Source of the DNA: Haematobia irritans
Lineage: Eukaryota; Arthropoda; Insecta; Diptera; Muscidae
Direction: 5' to 3'
Length of the DNA: 64,000 nucleotides
Assembly: GCF_050003625.1 (NCBI RefSeq)
Contig: NC_134399.1
Coordinates: 149,662,473 to 149,726,472 of the forward strand
Under the pieces are notes generated by a model. The model did no database searches and had not been told where the DNA came from. It saw nothing but the letters and a program-made list of their open reading frames with translations. A program made the translations under genes and the position numbers. Below are positions 1-12,375 of the stretch, one piece after another; within the stretch, counting starts at the first letter, position 1, and every line of letters starts with the position of its first letter.

Positions 1-1379
1 GTATACACTTGTTCCTTGATAGCAACATTAAGACCCTTATTCTATTGAAAAAGGCTGTTTTTGTTTGGTTTTCAATTCCTGAGTGAGAGTACAGTTTTTG
101 TCTATAATCTAACTTTGTGTGGAATGTCACATATTTCAGTGCAAGTACGAAAGTGAAGGCAATTAGGATTTTCTATCCATACCATCATCAAAGGAATTAA
201 GAAAAAGAAAGTACGGCTAATGGAATAATTGTCACACATATAATCGAATGGGCTGAGTAATATTGGTTTGTTCACTTAACATAGTTGAAAGGTTCGTAAA
301 TGTAAGTCAATTAGTCGTATGCCTCTCAATAATATAGAATTTGTTTGTTGTTAGTCACAGTTTTATGGGCTAAGAAATCTACCATAAAGTAAATTCCAAG
401 AGAAAATCCAAGCAGATCATAAAACTTGTGAGCTTTAGAGTTTATGATACAGAAACTTATTCAGAATAGCCAATGAAAGAACTAAAGTCGCTAGGGCGCG
501 ATCAAATGATACTACCCATCATATAGATAATTCGAAAAAGTGGTTTGAATCCCCTTCCGATTCCAAAACTATCCTTGATGGAAGTAAACGAAAATAGAAT
601 CATGAAGGGAGATAATAAATTTGTCATTCTAAGATATCGTTTTCCGATATATTCTTGATCTGGAAGAAATTCTAAGACTATATAACCATGTTCGTATGTC
701 TGTCTATTGTAATCATGCTACAGCCGTCCGAAATGACGCTTCCGTTCTGAAATTTCCTTTTTGCAAGCAAGTCAAGTTCGAAGATGGGCTATATCGGTTA
801 GGGTTTGAATCGACTTCCCCACTTTTGGTCTTGATCATCTAGACACCACAATTTAGGTGTGCATCGGTATAGGTTTTGATATTGTCAGATGATGCTTGCC
901 GAAATCGGGGACTTGGCGCCATACATTCCGGGATTTGTCGGGACAAGCAAAAATAGTCACATTTGAGTTTCAATTTTATATAATAATTTTATTTTATCGT
1001 TATAACGTCCATCATTTTCAACAGACTGGGAAATTCCTATTTTTTGTTAGCTTTCTTGCCAGATGGATAGTTGAAAGTCTAATCTCATATTTATTGGCAT
1101 ATTACTATCGGGATATATTTTCAGATCCATTCCACTTGGCAGTTCAGGCTGTTGTATGTTAGCTTAGTTGTGGCTAACGTTATGGTAAACAAACATTGGT
1201 TTCGCGGTGGCAAGCGATACTGTGAATTTTGAATGTGACCCGCCAACATCTTTTGAATTTGACGTTTTGATATTTATTTTTTTTTTGTAGATTTCACATC
1301 AAAGTTGGCGATTGTTATAGTGTCACATAAGAATCTATGTTAGCGATGGAGATAAATTCAAACTTTGAAATGTTGGCTG
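1..1379. other. Unassigned AT-rich DNA, no gene recognised
   Basis: No coding frame with recognisable motifs is seen. An 88-codon frame at 896-1162 is lysine-poor, hydrophobic and without family signature, and I treat it as chance. A T-rich run lies near 1280. It may be intron or spacer. Confidence 0.5.
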
Positions 1380-2042
1380 CACTGAAAAAAATATTGTCGT
1401 GAGGACAAAGATTTCATGGCCTTAAAATACGAATGCAAATTTTGCTTAGCGTAGTAGACGCATTTCTCAAATATAAAGTTTTTTTTCCTCGTCCAAAAGT
1501 CGATAAAGTTTATTCAATGAAGTCGTATTGTCCTTATAATTAAGTGATTTCACTTAAAAATGGGTATCATAACATGAAAGAAAATATGTTTGGGCTAAGG
1601 TCAACTTGACTTTAATAATTCAAAAAAAAAAAAAATTATTTAAAATTAATGAAATTTTCTTTAAATTTGTTGTCTTTTTGCATCTTGACTACTAAGCAAA
1701 AAATCGTTCAAATATAGGACATGTTTTTCAACACCTTATTTTAAAGATGTTTTTTACTTGAAACATAGCATAATTTCTACCGGAAGTCGAGTCTTAATCT
1801 AGAAAATAAAGTTATCATTAACTCGCTTTTAAAGGACTTTGATAGCATATGAAGAAAAAAAGCTGAAAAAGTGCAAAATTAAAATTTGTTGCCTAGAAGC
1901 AAGTACACAAAACTCAAATTTAAAAGAGAATTGTGTCTTAAAAGTATCCTTACTTGTATTCTCCGCTTCTTGGCTCGTAATCAATACCAAATTTTTTAAA
2001 GTAAAGACAAAATCTTTGCAACAGGGCATGCTTTTTTCAGTG
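1380..2042 (+). mobile_element. Family C MITE, full-length copy
   Basis: The element has imperfect terminal inverted repeats, CACTGAAAAAAA at the left and TTTTTTCAGTG at the right. The AT-rich interior contains landmarks that recur at 6638-7128, 38700-39177 and 52035-52682: TCGTGAGG near the left end, GGTCAACTTGACTTTAATAA in the middle and CTAGAAGCAAG near the right. No transposase frame is present, so it is a non-autonomous DNA transposon. No convincing target duplication was found, so the superfamily is open. Confidence 0.7.
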
Positions 2043-2601
2043 TGGCAATGCAGCTTTACTGTGAACTAATTATTATAATTTATAAAAATACATATGTACA
2101 AAACAAAAAAAACTGAATTTAACTGATATTAGATATATGGGTAGATTTTTTTTATTACTGCACAAGTGGCAGCTGATGATTCGGACGACAGTGATGGTAA
2201 AATAATTTGTTTTTGTTAGTGATAAGATTGAATGAAGTGCAACAAAGTCTGAAAGTCAAATGTTCCTTTAAAATGTATGAAAATCCAAAAACCTAATATA
2301 ATTTTGAAAGTGATGTAATTTCAAATCCTTTTCTAGAAAAACGGAAAAATTAAATGTATACGTTAAGTAATTGAAATTCCGGGATTTTTTTTGCAAATTT
2401 TCTGATAGATTCGGGAAACTTTCTGGAGACAAAATTCTGGGACAATCCAGGCGAATACCGGCCATCTGACAAGCCTATATTGCGCCCATATAACCAGACA
2501 CCCTTAGACATGGTCAGGACATTTAGACACCTCAACTTGAACATCTAGATGTAATATAGGCCCACTAATAGGTGTACCGAATATGGTGTGTATCGTGCTT
2601 T
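2043..2601. other. Unassigned spacer
   Basis: AT-rich DNA between a family C MITE and a family B element. Nothing recognisable is seen. Confidence 0.4.
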
Positions 2602-4450
2602 TTATACCCTTCACCACTACTGTGGTACAGGGTATAATAAGTTTGTGCATTTGTATGTAACGCCAAGAAATAGTGGTCATAGACCCATCTTTTAGTATAC
2701 CGATCGGCTTAGAATTAAATTCTGAGTCGATTTAGCGATGTCCGTCTGTCTGTCTGTCCGTCCGTCCGTCTGTCTATATATGTAATTTTGTGCAAAGTAC
2801 AGCTCGCAATTTAAGTCCGATCGTCCTCAAATTTGGCATAGGGCCGTTTCTTGGGACAGAGACAATCGCTATTGGTTTTGGAAAAAATCGGTTCAGATTT
2901 AGAAATAGCTGCCATATATATTTATCCCCGATGTGGTCATAGTTATCGTGTTTATCAACCGATTTTCTTGAAATAACGTACATCCAAATATTTTATGAAT
3001 CTCGAAAATCTTGCAAAATATCAGCCAAATCGGTTCAGATTTAGATACCGATCTTCGTGAAATTTTCACAGAGGGTAGAATTGACATTCCACCAATGCTT
3101 GGTAAATTTGATTGAAATCGGTTCAAATTTAGATATAGCTCCCATATATATCTTTCGTCCGATTTGAACTTATATGGCCACAAAAGCCAGAGTTTTGCCG
3201 TGATTTGCTTCAAATTTTGCACTAAGGGTACGTTTAATGGTATCGTTAAGTGTGTAAAATTTTGTTAAAATCGGTTCAGATTTAGATATTGCTCACATAT
3301 ATATCTTTCGCCCGATTTGGACTTATATGGTCTCAATAGCCAGAGTTTTGCCCTGACTTACTTCATATTTTGCACAAGCGGTATTTTTAACGATACTATT
3401 GTATGTGCCAAATATGGTCAAAATCGATTCAGATTTAGATATAGCTCCCATATATATATTTCGTTCGATTTAAACTTATATGGCCTCAAAATCCAGGGTT
3501 TTGCCGTGATTTGCTTCAAATTTCTCACAAGGAGTACGTTTAGTAGTATAGGTAATTGTGGCAAATTTGGTTGAAATCGGTTCAGATTTAGATATGGCTC
3601 CCATATATATCTCCCGTCCGATTTGCACTAATATGACCAGGGCGGCCAAAGTTATACTCCCATTTACGTGAAATTTAGCATAGATAGCAGAATTATTATT
3701 CTAACTATGCATGTCAAATTTAGTCAAAATTGGTTCAAATTGTATATAGCTCCCATATATACGTACACCAGAGTTGGGGAAATATGGTAAACTGTTTCAT
3801 ATTTTAGACCCATTTTCAAAGGGATTTTCCTCCAATTGACTGGATAGTTTCCTCAGAGAATACAAATATGGCCAAAATTCTCACAATCTACACAAATTTC
3901 TGTGATGATTTCCCCATATCATAGCCATATCCTACACACTGCAATGCCAAAATTTCCACAGAACGGATGAGTTTTAATTAAGGCTCCAAGTCGCCCGACT
4001 AGACCAAATAATATATCACAACCCACACTTGACCACATATCTTGGCGAGATCTAACCAATATCCTTGTAAAATCGCCACTGCTGAGTAGCAAAAATTGTA
4101 AATATTACTCTAATTGTCCTATATCTCGAATACATATGTATCGCCTGAAAAATCATAAATCTCTTTTGTACAATTGCATTAAAATTTCTCTCGCTTCATA
4201 TTTCCCATATTTTTTTACTAACATTGTGTTTTATCCCAGGGCGTTAGCCGATTTAAATTTTAATTCTAGAGTTTTTGTAGAAGTACAAAAAATTGTTTCC
4301 ATTAAAAGTATTTCTATCTGGAAATGCAAACCTTTATATAGCCCCCAGCAAATTTGAAGTAGTTGAGATGGTAACACAAATGTTTGTCTACATAATGGTG
4401 AAGGGTATAATATAGTCGGCTCCGCCCGACTTTAGACTTTACTTACTTGT
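2602..4450 (+). mobile_element. Family B mini-me/Helentron-associated-like element
   Basis: The 5' end is TTATACCCTTCACCAC followed by the inverted GTGGTACAGGGTATAA. A (GTCY)n block lies at about 2740-2775, just after GAGTCGATTTAGCGAT. The interior has repeated units of about 150 bp marked by GGTTCAGATTTAGATAT and CTCCCATATATA. The 3' part carries GTGAAGGGTATAATATAGTC, the hairpin AGTCGG..CCGACT and ends CTTACTTGTTTTT. There is no coding capacity. The layout fits dipteran mini-me/DINE-1 elements; that class assignment is an inference from structure. Confidence 0.7.
2740..2776. repeat. (GTCY)n proto-microsatellite of a family B element
   Basis: Tandem GTCY tetranucleotides follow the conserved spacer. 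The same block lies at the same place in every family A and B copy, with varying length, so it is part of the element. Confidence 0.8.
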
Positions 4451-4627
4451 TTTTTTTTTTGGTATAGCCCCATATAGACCGATCTCCCGATTTGATTTCT
4501 AGAGTATCTAAACACAGCATTTTCTATCCGATTTGTCTGAAATTGGAAATCTACCTTTACTTTAGATCCACTAACAGGTGCCAGATCTTCTGATTGGGCT
4601 TCCCGGTACCGCAATTCGTATACTCAG

Positions 4628-5165
4628 CGCCACACTGTGCAACAGGGTATTATAAGTTAGAACATATGTTTGCAACACCCCAGCAGGCGACGAGATAGAC
4701 ACATGATGTTTATGTCAATAATGCTCAGGGCCGGTGGCGAAGTCAATCTAGCCATGTACGTCTGTCCGTGAACACATTTTTGTGATCAAAGTCTAGGTCG
4801 CAGTTTTAGTCCAATCGACTTCAAATTTGCTACAATTATGTGGTTTGGGTCAGAATGAAACCCTATTGATTTTGGAATATTCTTTCTATACATGCCAAAT
4901 TTGGTTGAAATAATTTCAGATTTAGATATCTCCCATATATGTTTTTCGGATTTGGTCAAAAATTGCAAAAAAAGAAAACCATATTTTCTATCACCACTGC
5001 TAAGTCGAAAACTAATAAAACTGATTAAAATTTTCCTATATTACTAATACATACCTATCGTCCAATAAATCATAAATGCAGTTTTGCGAAGCTGCCTAAA
5101 AATTGCATTCGACTTTAATAATTCCCATATTATTTTTACTCACATTGTATGTCATCCCAGGGCAT
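4628..5165 (+). mobile_element. Degenerate family B copy
   Basis: The left end CACACTGTGCAACAGGGTAT, the phrase CATGTACGTCTGTCCGTGAA and the interior CAGTTTTAGTCCAATCGACT match the B copies at 59404 and 13953. The right half is rearranged and the 3' hairpin is missing. The GTCY block has shrunk to one or two units. Confidence 0.6.
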
Positions 5166-6569
5166 CCTATGGTGGAGGTTATAAAAAAACCAACCTCCCT
5201 ATGCAAGTCAAATTCACATCATGCTATCACACCTCTAAGTGTTTAAAACGCACTTTCACCTCATTGGGGTGATGGGAGGGGAGTGTTTTAAATTGCCACA
5301 TGAAACCAGAAGGTAATAATGTTACCGAACTGATTGATGTCATTTGCAAAAAACCGAATACGAACAGCAGTATTGGCAACCATATTCACTTTGCCAATGC
5401 AAACTCCAAAACTTGACTTTACTGCAACGACCAATTTCATGATACAAACCCTTGAGGTGAACCACAAACATGTAATCACGATATTTCATGAGCAAAAAAG
5501 TGCATTTCATGAAAATATGAAAATGACTCATAAAACCACAAAAGAAAATTAAGCTGAGGGGTAGGGTCCATATCTTGATTAAAATATGAATTCAAGAATG
5601 CTTTAATGAATCGATTCAGAATTCATACATACATGATAATATTAAACTTCTATTAAACATGTAAATGAACTCAAAAGCGAATGGGAAATTAATATAAATA
5701 TTTTTTTTTTTTTTTTATAAAAATTACAACAACAAAAATAACTTCGAATTAATAAAACCTTAACCAATGATCCCATTCCAGAAATTGTCATAAAATCAAT
5801 ACAACCATCATACTTGAGTTGTGATGGGAGTCGGGAATTGAAACCCATCTCCAAACTGTTCAACATTGTTTCGTTAGTTACTTTTCATATTAGCCTCCAA
5901 ATGCATGATTTAATTTATAAATAATTTGTATTCACGCTATATGGACAAAGATGATTAAGGAATTTTATCAATTTTATAATATTTTATAACCATATAAAAT
6001 CCTAGAAATTCATAGAATTTTGGACCAATATAAAACAATTTTGAGAAAATTTGTAAAGTTGCGACCAATGTAACCTATGCAGTATTTTCATCCGTTGTTC
6101 GACATTCTAAGAGCTTTCTCAACCATCTTTAGTAATCGACGTCTCAGATTTAGCAGCAGTAATCCCAGCTTAAGTACTTCGCTGAAAATCAGCAAACTTT
6201 TGAGTAATTATCCGAGTAAGGTATTTTACACATGCTCCCTCAATTTAAAAGAGGCAAATATACATTTTCATTAATACAATGAAAATATTCGTTAATAGTA
6301 CAAAACGATACGTTGATTAAAAACAAATTCGCCATAACAACGAAAAATTTCGTTGTATTAACAAATTTGTTTCATGGGCTTACTTTTAATGAGACATTGC
6401 GTTAAAATAACGAAACATTTTCTATTAGTGTACCTCTTACGAAAATTGAATTAAATTGTACTCTATATTTTAAGATTTTCACAAAGCTTTGTTAAAATCA
6501 GGAACATTTAATGTCCTTGTGTACTTTTTAACTACACTTCACGAAACTACAACCTCTCATAGAAGAAAC
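5166..6569. other. Unassigned AT-rich DNA
   Basis: It holds a poly-T tract near 5700 and several short chance frames. A palindromic-looking stretch at 6270-6430 is rich in CGTT/AACG. No gene or named element is recognised. Confidence 0.4.
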
Positions 6570-6637
6570 GAGTAAGGAAAGTCTAAAGTCGGGCAGAGAC
6601 GACTATACTACACACTGTAACACTTTGTAGATCCGCA

Positions 6638-7128
6638 CACTGAAAAAATATTGTCATGTGATTTCAATTAAAAATGTGTATCATAACATAAAAGAAAAAA
6701 TTTTTGGGTTAAGGTCAACTTGACTTTAATAATTCAGAAAAATTCTTTAAAATTAAAGAAATTGTCTTTAAATTTGTTGTCTTTTTGCATCTTGACTACA
6801 TAGCAAAAATTTTTTCAAATATAGGACACGTTTTTCAACACTTTAGTTTAAAGACGGTTTTTACTTGAAACGTAGCATAATTTCTACTGGAAGTCGAGAC
6901 TGAATTTGGAAAATAAAGTTATCGTCAACTCGTTTTTAAAGAAACAAGCCGAAAAACGAAAAATTAAAATTTGCTTCCTAGAAGCAAGTTCACAAAACCC
7001 AAATTTAAAAGAAAATTGTGTATTAAATGTATCCTTATTTGTATTCTTCGTTTCTTTGGCTCGGAATCAATACCAACATTTTTTAAGTAAAGACAAAATC
7101 TTTGGAACCGAGCATGCTTTTTTCAGTG
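6638..7128 (+). mobile_element. Family C MITE nested in family B
   Basis: Its ends are CACTGAAAAAA and TTTTTTCAGTG and its interior matches the copy at 1380-2042, but it lacks roughly the first 150 bp after the left terminus. The host phrase CACTTTGTAGATCC occurs on both sides (about 6621 and 7141). Part of the target was therefore duplicated, or a preceding duplication is preserved. Confidence 0.7.
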
Positions 7129-7324
7129 TACTTTGTATCACTTTGTAGATCCACATTTAAGATACCATATCAAATCCGTCAAATGTATTGTAAAGGTTTT
7201 TGTCCAAAATACATATATTTAAATCTGACTCGATCTGGACAAAATTTGCTTGACTTGTACAAAATCTATAGCCTTAAAATTTAAGTCGGCGATTGCCCTT
7301 GGGTGGAACTCAATGTTAGTAAAA

Positions 7325-8984
7325 ACAAGTATATACGGCCGTAAGTTCGGCCAGGCCGAAGCTTATATACCCTCCACCTTGGATTGCGTAGAAACTTCTA
7401 CTGAAGACTGTCATCCACAATCGAATTACTTGGGTTGCGGTAACTTTTGCCGATGACAAGGTATCTTAAAACTTCCTAATACCGTAATATATACCACGTA
7501 GTCCATACGTGGTATATATTAAACTTAAAATGGCCGATTAATTACGTATGTAATTAAGTTTGTCAAAATTTTCTATAGAAATAAAATTTAGATAAAATAA
7601 AATTTTGACAACATTTTCCATAGAAGTAAAATTTGAACAAAATTTTCTATAGAAATACGGCTTTAACAAAATTTTCTATAGAAATAACATTTTGACAAAA
7701 TTTTCTATAGAAGTAACATTTTAACAAAATTTTCAAAATATTTAAAATTTTGACAACATTTTCTTCAGAAATACAATTTTGCCAAAATTTTCTATAGAAA
7801 TAAAATTTTGACAAAATTTTCTATAGGAATAAAATTTCGACAAAATTTTCTATAGAAATAAAATTTTGCTAGATTATTTTTGCTCGAGTGGCAAGCATGA
7901 TTATGAACCGATATGGACCAATTTTTGTGTGATTGGGGATCGGCTATATATAACTATAGACCGATATGGACCAATTTTGGCATGGTTATTAGCGGCCATA
8001 TATTAACACCACGTTGCAAATTTCAACCGGATCGGATGAATTTTGCGCGTCCAAGTGGCTCCTGAGTTCAAATCCGGGGATCGGTTTATAAAGGGGCTAT
8101 ATATAATTATGGACTGATATGGACCAATTTTTGAATGGATCTTAGAGAGTATATACTAATACCATGTACCAAATTTCAGCAGGATCGGATGAAATTTGCT
8201 TCTCTTAGAGGATCGGCAAACCAAATCTGGGAATCGGTTTATATGGGGCTATAAATAATTATGGACCGATATGGACCAATTTGTCCATATCCAATTTGGC
8301 GTGGTTGTTAGAGACCATATACTAACACCACGTACCAAATTTCAACCGGATCGGATGAATTTTGCTCCTCTAAGAGTCTCCGGAGTTCAAATCTGGGATC
8401 GGTTTATATGGGGGCTATATATAATTATGGACCGATACGGACCAATTTTTGCATGGTTGTTAGAGACCATATAGTAATAGCATGTACCAAATTTCAGCCG
8501 TATCGGATGAAATTTGCTTCGCTTAGAGCAATCGCAAGCCAAATTTGGGGGTCCGTTTATATGGGGGCTATACGTGAAAGTGGACCGATATGGACCAATT
8601 TTTGCATGGTTGTTAGAGACCATATACTAACACCACGTACCAAATTTCAACCGGATCGGATGAAATTTGCTTCTCTTAGAGCAATCGCAAGCCAAATTTG
8701 GGGGTCCGTTTATATAGGGGCTATACGTAAAAGTGGACCATTTGCAATACCAACTGACCTACATCAATAACAACTACTTGTGCCAAGTTTCAAGTCGATA
8801 GCTTGTTTCGTTCGGAAGTTAGCGTGATTTCAACAGACGGACGGACGGACATGCCCAAATCGACTCAGAATTTCACCACTACCCAGAATATATACTTTAT
8901 GGGGTCTTAGAGCAATATTTCGATGTGTTACAAACGGAATGACAAAGTTAATATACCCCCATCCTATGGTTGAGGGTATAAAAA
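7325..8984 (-). mobile_element. Family A mini-me/Helentron-associated-like element
   Basis: Read on the plus strand it opens AACAAGTATATACGGCCGTA, then the hairpin TTCGGCC-A-GGCCGAA and TATACCCTCCACC. It closes ACCCCCATCCTATGGTTGAG followed by GGTATAAAAA, the inverted copy. The interior holds 29-bp AT-rich units (about 7560-7870) and about five 150-bp units marked GACCGATATGGACCAATTTT. GACGGACGGACGGACATGC, the (GTCY)n block, follows near 8835. It sits inside a family B copy. Its frames are repeat artefacts. Confidence 0.75.
7560..7872. repeat. 29-bp tandem units inside family A
   Basis: About ten diverged copies of a unit combining ACAAAATTTTCTATAG and AAATAAAATTTTG. The same monomer is expanded to about 1.5 kb at 56065-57575 and is also present at about 30610-30850. 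Confidence 0.8.
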
Positions 8985-9080
8985 TTGGAAAACATTTAAA
9001 TATTTATGAAGCAATTTTTAGGCAACTTCGAAAAGGGCATTTATGATTTATCGGTCGATAGATATGTATTAGAAGCATGT

Positions 9081-9180
9081 TTAGGTTAGGTTAGGTTAAA
9101 GTGGCCGCCCGATTAAGAGTCAAGCTCACTTAGACTATTCAGTCCATTGTGATACCACATTAACTAAAAGTACCTATTAC
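9081..9180 (-). other. LINE 3' UTR and (TAACC)n tail, shared with the SINE family
   Basis: On the minus strand it reads GTGGTATCACAATGGACTGA, then ATAGTCTAAGTGAGC, then a CGGGCGGCCAC segment and about four TAACC units. The same order is found at the 3' end of the SINE copies at 26627, 28969, 39203, 58617 and 59633 (there CGGGCTGCCAC). It lies directly after the ORF2 stop at 9212. Confidence 0.8.
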
Positions 9181-9211
9181 ATATCTAGTTTTAACCGCTG
9201 AACCTTCTCGA

Positions 9212-11127
9212 TTATTTTTCTTCGTTGAACCAACCAGATTGTTCCAAAAACATTAGCAGACTGCTTAAGTTTACGTTTTCCAGATCCGCCAGTAATCTGA
9301 AGCCATATGCTCCTAAAAGTTGCTTGCGCTTTACACAAAATGCAGGACACTCACACAAGAGGTGTTTAATTGACTCCTTTTCCTCCGCATCATGACAGCT
9401 CATACAATAGTCATTATACTTCGCGCCAATAGTTTTTGCAAAATCGTCTATCAGGCAGCAACCCGTTATAGCAGATATCAGGAGTGATATCTGACGTCTC
9501 GAGAACACTAGCATATCTAGTGTGCGGTTTAAGTTGAAATGGGGCCATATTTGCTTGGTGTTGTTACAACCCTTGCAATTCTCCCATCGAACATTTGCCA
9601 TCATAACAGCCTTCTCACGCAGCATGAGCTTGCAGGTAGCCAGGGGCATACCAACAGATTCTAGTTCCCCTGGAATATGTAAGGTAGTCCCTAGCCTTGC
9701 CAACTCATCCGCTTCGCAGTTCCCCGGTATTTTCCTATGGCCAGGCACCCATATTAGGTGAATGTTGTACTGCTCAGACATCTCATTGAGAGATTTGCGG
9801 CAGTCGATTGCCGTTTTCGAGTTGAGGAACACAGAGTCGAAGGATTTTATTGCAGGTTGACTGTCTGGGTATATATTAATGCCCACATTTTTTGGAACAT
9901 TACTTCTCAGCCAATTCGCCACCTCTCTTATTGCTAATATTTCAGCCTGAAAAACACTACAGTGATTAGGTAATCTTTTCGCTATTCGAAGTTCCAGATC
10001 ATTAGAATATACTCCGAAACCCACTTGCCCATCCAATTTGGTGCCATCAGTGTAGAAATCTATATATTCTTTATTCCCCGGGGTCTGTGTGCACCACGCC
10101 TCACTGTTGGGGATTAGAGTCTCAAACTTTTTGTCGCAAAGTGGCCTCGCCAAAGTGTAATCCACTACGTTAGGCATATCTGGCATTATTTTGAGGAACG
10201 AACTGTGACCGTAACTTTTTTCCGACCACAGCGATAGCTCGCACAACCGCACAGCCGTTGTTGCAGCTGACTGTTTGGCCAAAATGTCTAAAGGCAATAG
10301 ATGTAGCATGACATTAAGGGAATTTGTTCCTGTCTTGCTGAATGCGCCTGAGATACACAAACACGCCATACGCTGAACTTTGTCTAAACTTGTTGGCTGG
10401 TGAAGTGCCGGCCACCAGACTACAACACCATATAGTATTATAGGTCTAACCACTGCCGTGTATAGCCAATGCACAATTTTTGGTTTTAGTCCCCACTTTT
10501 TCTCTATTGCCTTTTTGCACGAGTACAAAGCTACCGTGGCTTTTCTCGCCCTTTCTTCAATATCAAGCTTAAAGTTCAGCTTCCTGTCCAGAATAACGCC
10601 AAGGTATTTTGCACACTCACCAAAGGGAATTTAAATACCCCCTAAGGAAATGGGCCTAACCGTGGGAGTTTTGCAATCTTTGCAGTACATGACTAATTCT
10701 GTCTTTGCAGGCTTTACCCCAAGACCATTGTCTTTCGCCCATTTTTCAGTCATCCGGAGGGCCCTCTGAATAATATCTCTGATTGTGGATGGGAAATTTC
10801 CCCTGACTGCTAGAGCCACATTATCTGCGTATGCCACCACTTTTATCCTTTCTTTTTCTAGGGCAATCAGAAGGTTATTTATAGCAACATTCCAAAGAAG
10901 ATGTGATAGAACTCCTCCTTGGGGAGTGTATCTGTTCACATACCTTTGTATGTTTGCTTGTCCTAGTGTTGCTGAAATACGTCTCTTCATTAGAAGTTCA
11001 GAGTTGTCAGTCCATTTAATATCGAGCTCGGATGGACATTATTGAACGCCCCTTCGATGTCTAGAAACGCCACGATTGTGTATTCTTTGACAGATAGTGA
11101 GCTTTCAATAAAGCTGACTAGTTCATG
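9212..11127 (-). pseudogene. Non-LTR ORF2 remnant: reverse transcriptase part, RNase H, C-terminal Cys/His tail
   Basis: In life this polyprotein would copy its own RNA at a nicked target. The RT remnant shows DIEGAFNNV (about 11070), TPQGGVLSHLLWN (10930) and AYADNVALAV (10830). The active-site YADD has become YADN, and part of the palm before it is deleted with a frame change near 11000. A GAA-to-TAA type stop interrupts the frame at about 10630. Downstream, a 438-codon open stretch (9212-10528) has a complete RNase H signature: YTDG (D161), FQAE (E196), YPDSQ (D222) and CEADELA (D274). The C-terminal CMSCHDAEEKESIKHLLCEC tail follows. RNase H after RT points to the I/LOA group; the clade is an inference. 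It cannot be active. Confidence 0.85.
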
Positions 11128-11129
11128 TA

Positions 11130-12375
11130 AAGGGTGATACGGTCAAAATTTGGTGGAGGGAAAACGCGTGTAAATCGGTGAAATCGTTTATTTAAAAAAT
11201 CAAATTAAATATCTTTTTCAAGTTCAATTAGTATAAAATTCAGGAAAATACTCAGTTAGGCTTTCGCTTTTCCAAATCCGAATTGCCGGGCCTCACGCTT
11301 GACACCTGCCATCAGATTTTGTACAGCCACCTTGTCCATCTTCTTCGCCGCAGAAAGCCAGTTTGCCTTGAACTGCTGCTCGTCCTTAGCAGTTTTTTTG
11401 GTCTTCTCTAGGTTCCGCTTGACAAAAGCTCAGTATTTCTCAATTGGGCGGAGCTCTGGCGTGTTGGGAGGGTTCTTGTCCTTGGGAACCACCTGCACGT
11501 TGTTGGCGGCGTACCACTCCATGGCCTTTTTACCGTAATGGCAAGATGCCAAATCCGGCCAAAACAGTACGGAACAGCCGTGTTTCTTCAGGAAAGGCAG
11601 CAGACGTTTATTCAAACACTCTTTCACGTAAATTTCTTGGTTTACAGTCCAGGAAGCTATGAAAATGCCACAGGTACAGATGGCTTGCCAAACCAGATAT
11701 TTCTTTGCGAACTTTGACAGTTTTATGTGCTTGAACATATCTGCTACCTTTCCCTTTCCTTTTGCCGTATAAAACTCCTGTCCCGGCAGCTGCTTGTAGT
11801 CGGCTTTGACGCAGGTTTCGTCGTCCATTACCACGCAGTCAAACTTCGTCAGCATCGTCGTGTACAGCCTCCGGGATCGCGCTTTGGCCGTCGTATTTTG
11901 TTTATCATCGCGATTTGGAGTCACTAGCTTCTTGTAAGTCGATAGTCCGGCTCGTTTTTTGGCTCGATGCACGGTTGTAGACGATACACCCAGCTTATTT
12001 GCGGCATCTCGGAGAGAGAGGTTAGGGTTTCGCTTGAAACTACCGGCAACTCTCTTTGTCGTCTCTGCGGCTTCCGGTTTTCGATTTCCCCCCGACAGAG
12101 ACTTCCTGGCTGTCGACAAACGTTCCCCATCGATTTTGCCAGCTTTGCGTGCGAGTAGCTCGGATTTTCGCGATGCGCGAGCAAAATTTTGATACGCTAC
12201 TCTTCTTGCTTGGAAGGCATTTTGACAACTGAAGAGTGAATTCCAAAATCAAAATAGGAGCAACATTCTACACACACACACACCTTCAAAATGAGGGGTA
12301 TTCAGGATTTTTAAATGCAAAATTGAAAGAAATACGTCAAGTTTATATTGACCAAATTTTGACCGTATCACCCTT
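11130..12375 (-). mobile_element. Tc1/mariner DD37E transposon, copy 1
   Basis: The ends are AAGGGTGATACGGTCAAA and its inverted copy, giving terminal inverted repeats of about 25 bp. They are flanked by TA at 11128-11129 and 12376-12377, the target duplication of this superfamily. Length is 1,246 bp. It is inserted in LINE coding sequence. The second copy is at 50220-51360 in the other orientation. A short CA run lies near the right end in both. Confidence 0.95.
11256..12220 (-). pseudogene. DD37E transposase, broken copy 1
   Basis: The transposase would cut and paste the element in the nucleus. The start is ATG at 12220-12218 (MPSKQEEQ in copy 2; SKQEE seen here). A loss of about 43 bp after HAKLAKS removes the recognition helix of the first HTH and shifts frame. 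The second HTH survives (LSLRDAANKLGVSSTTVHRA). Catalytic landmarks are MDDE (first D), FWPD (second D) and LRPIE (E), with 37 residues between the last two, hence DD37E. A few codons are missing after QAICTCG. TGG has become TGA right after PIEKY, removing the C-terminus. The DD37E spacing is known from mosquito Tc1/mariner elements. Inactive. Confidence 0.9.

Larger units (their letters stand above)
6570..9080 (-). mobile_element. Family B element split by nested insertions
   Basis: Family B sequence is present in three pieces: 6570-6637 (AAGGAAAGTCTAAAGTCGGG, the 3' end), 7129-7324 (CTTTGTAGATCCACATTTAA to ACTCAATGTTAG) and about 8985-9080 (AAACATTTAAAT to GATATGTATTAGAAG). The pieces are in the order and phase seen in the uninterrupted B copy at 13953-14350. 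They are separated by a family C MITE and a family A element. A LINE begins where the third piece stops. Confidence 0.7.

Noticed and set aside
896..1162. 88-codon frame as a small membrane protein
   Set aside because: Hydrophobic by AT-rich composition; no start context or homologue recognised.
9081..9098. Telomere or interstitial telomeric repeat
   Set aside because: Only about four TTAGG-type units, always attached to the same LINE/SINE 3' end.
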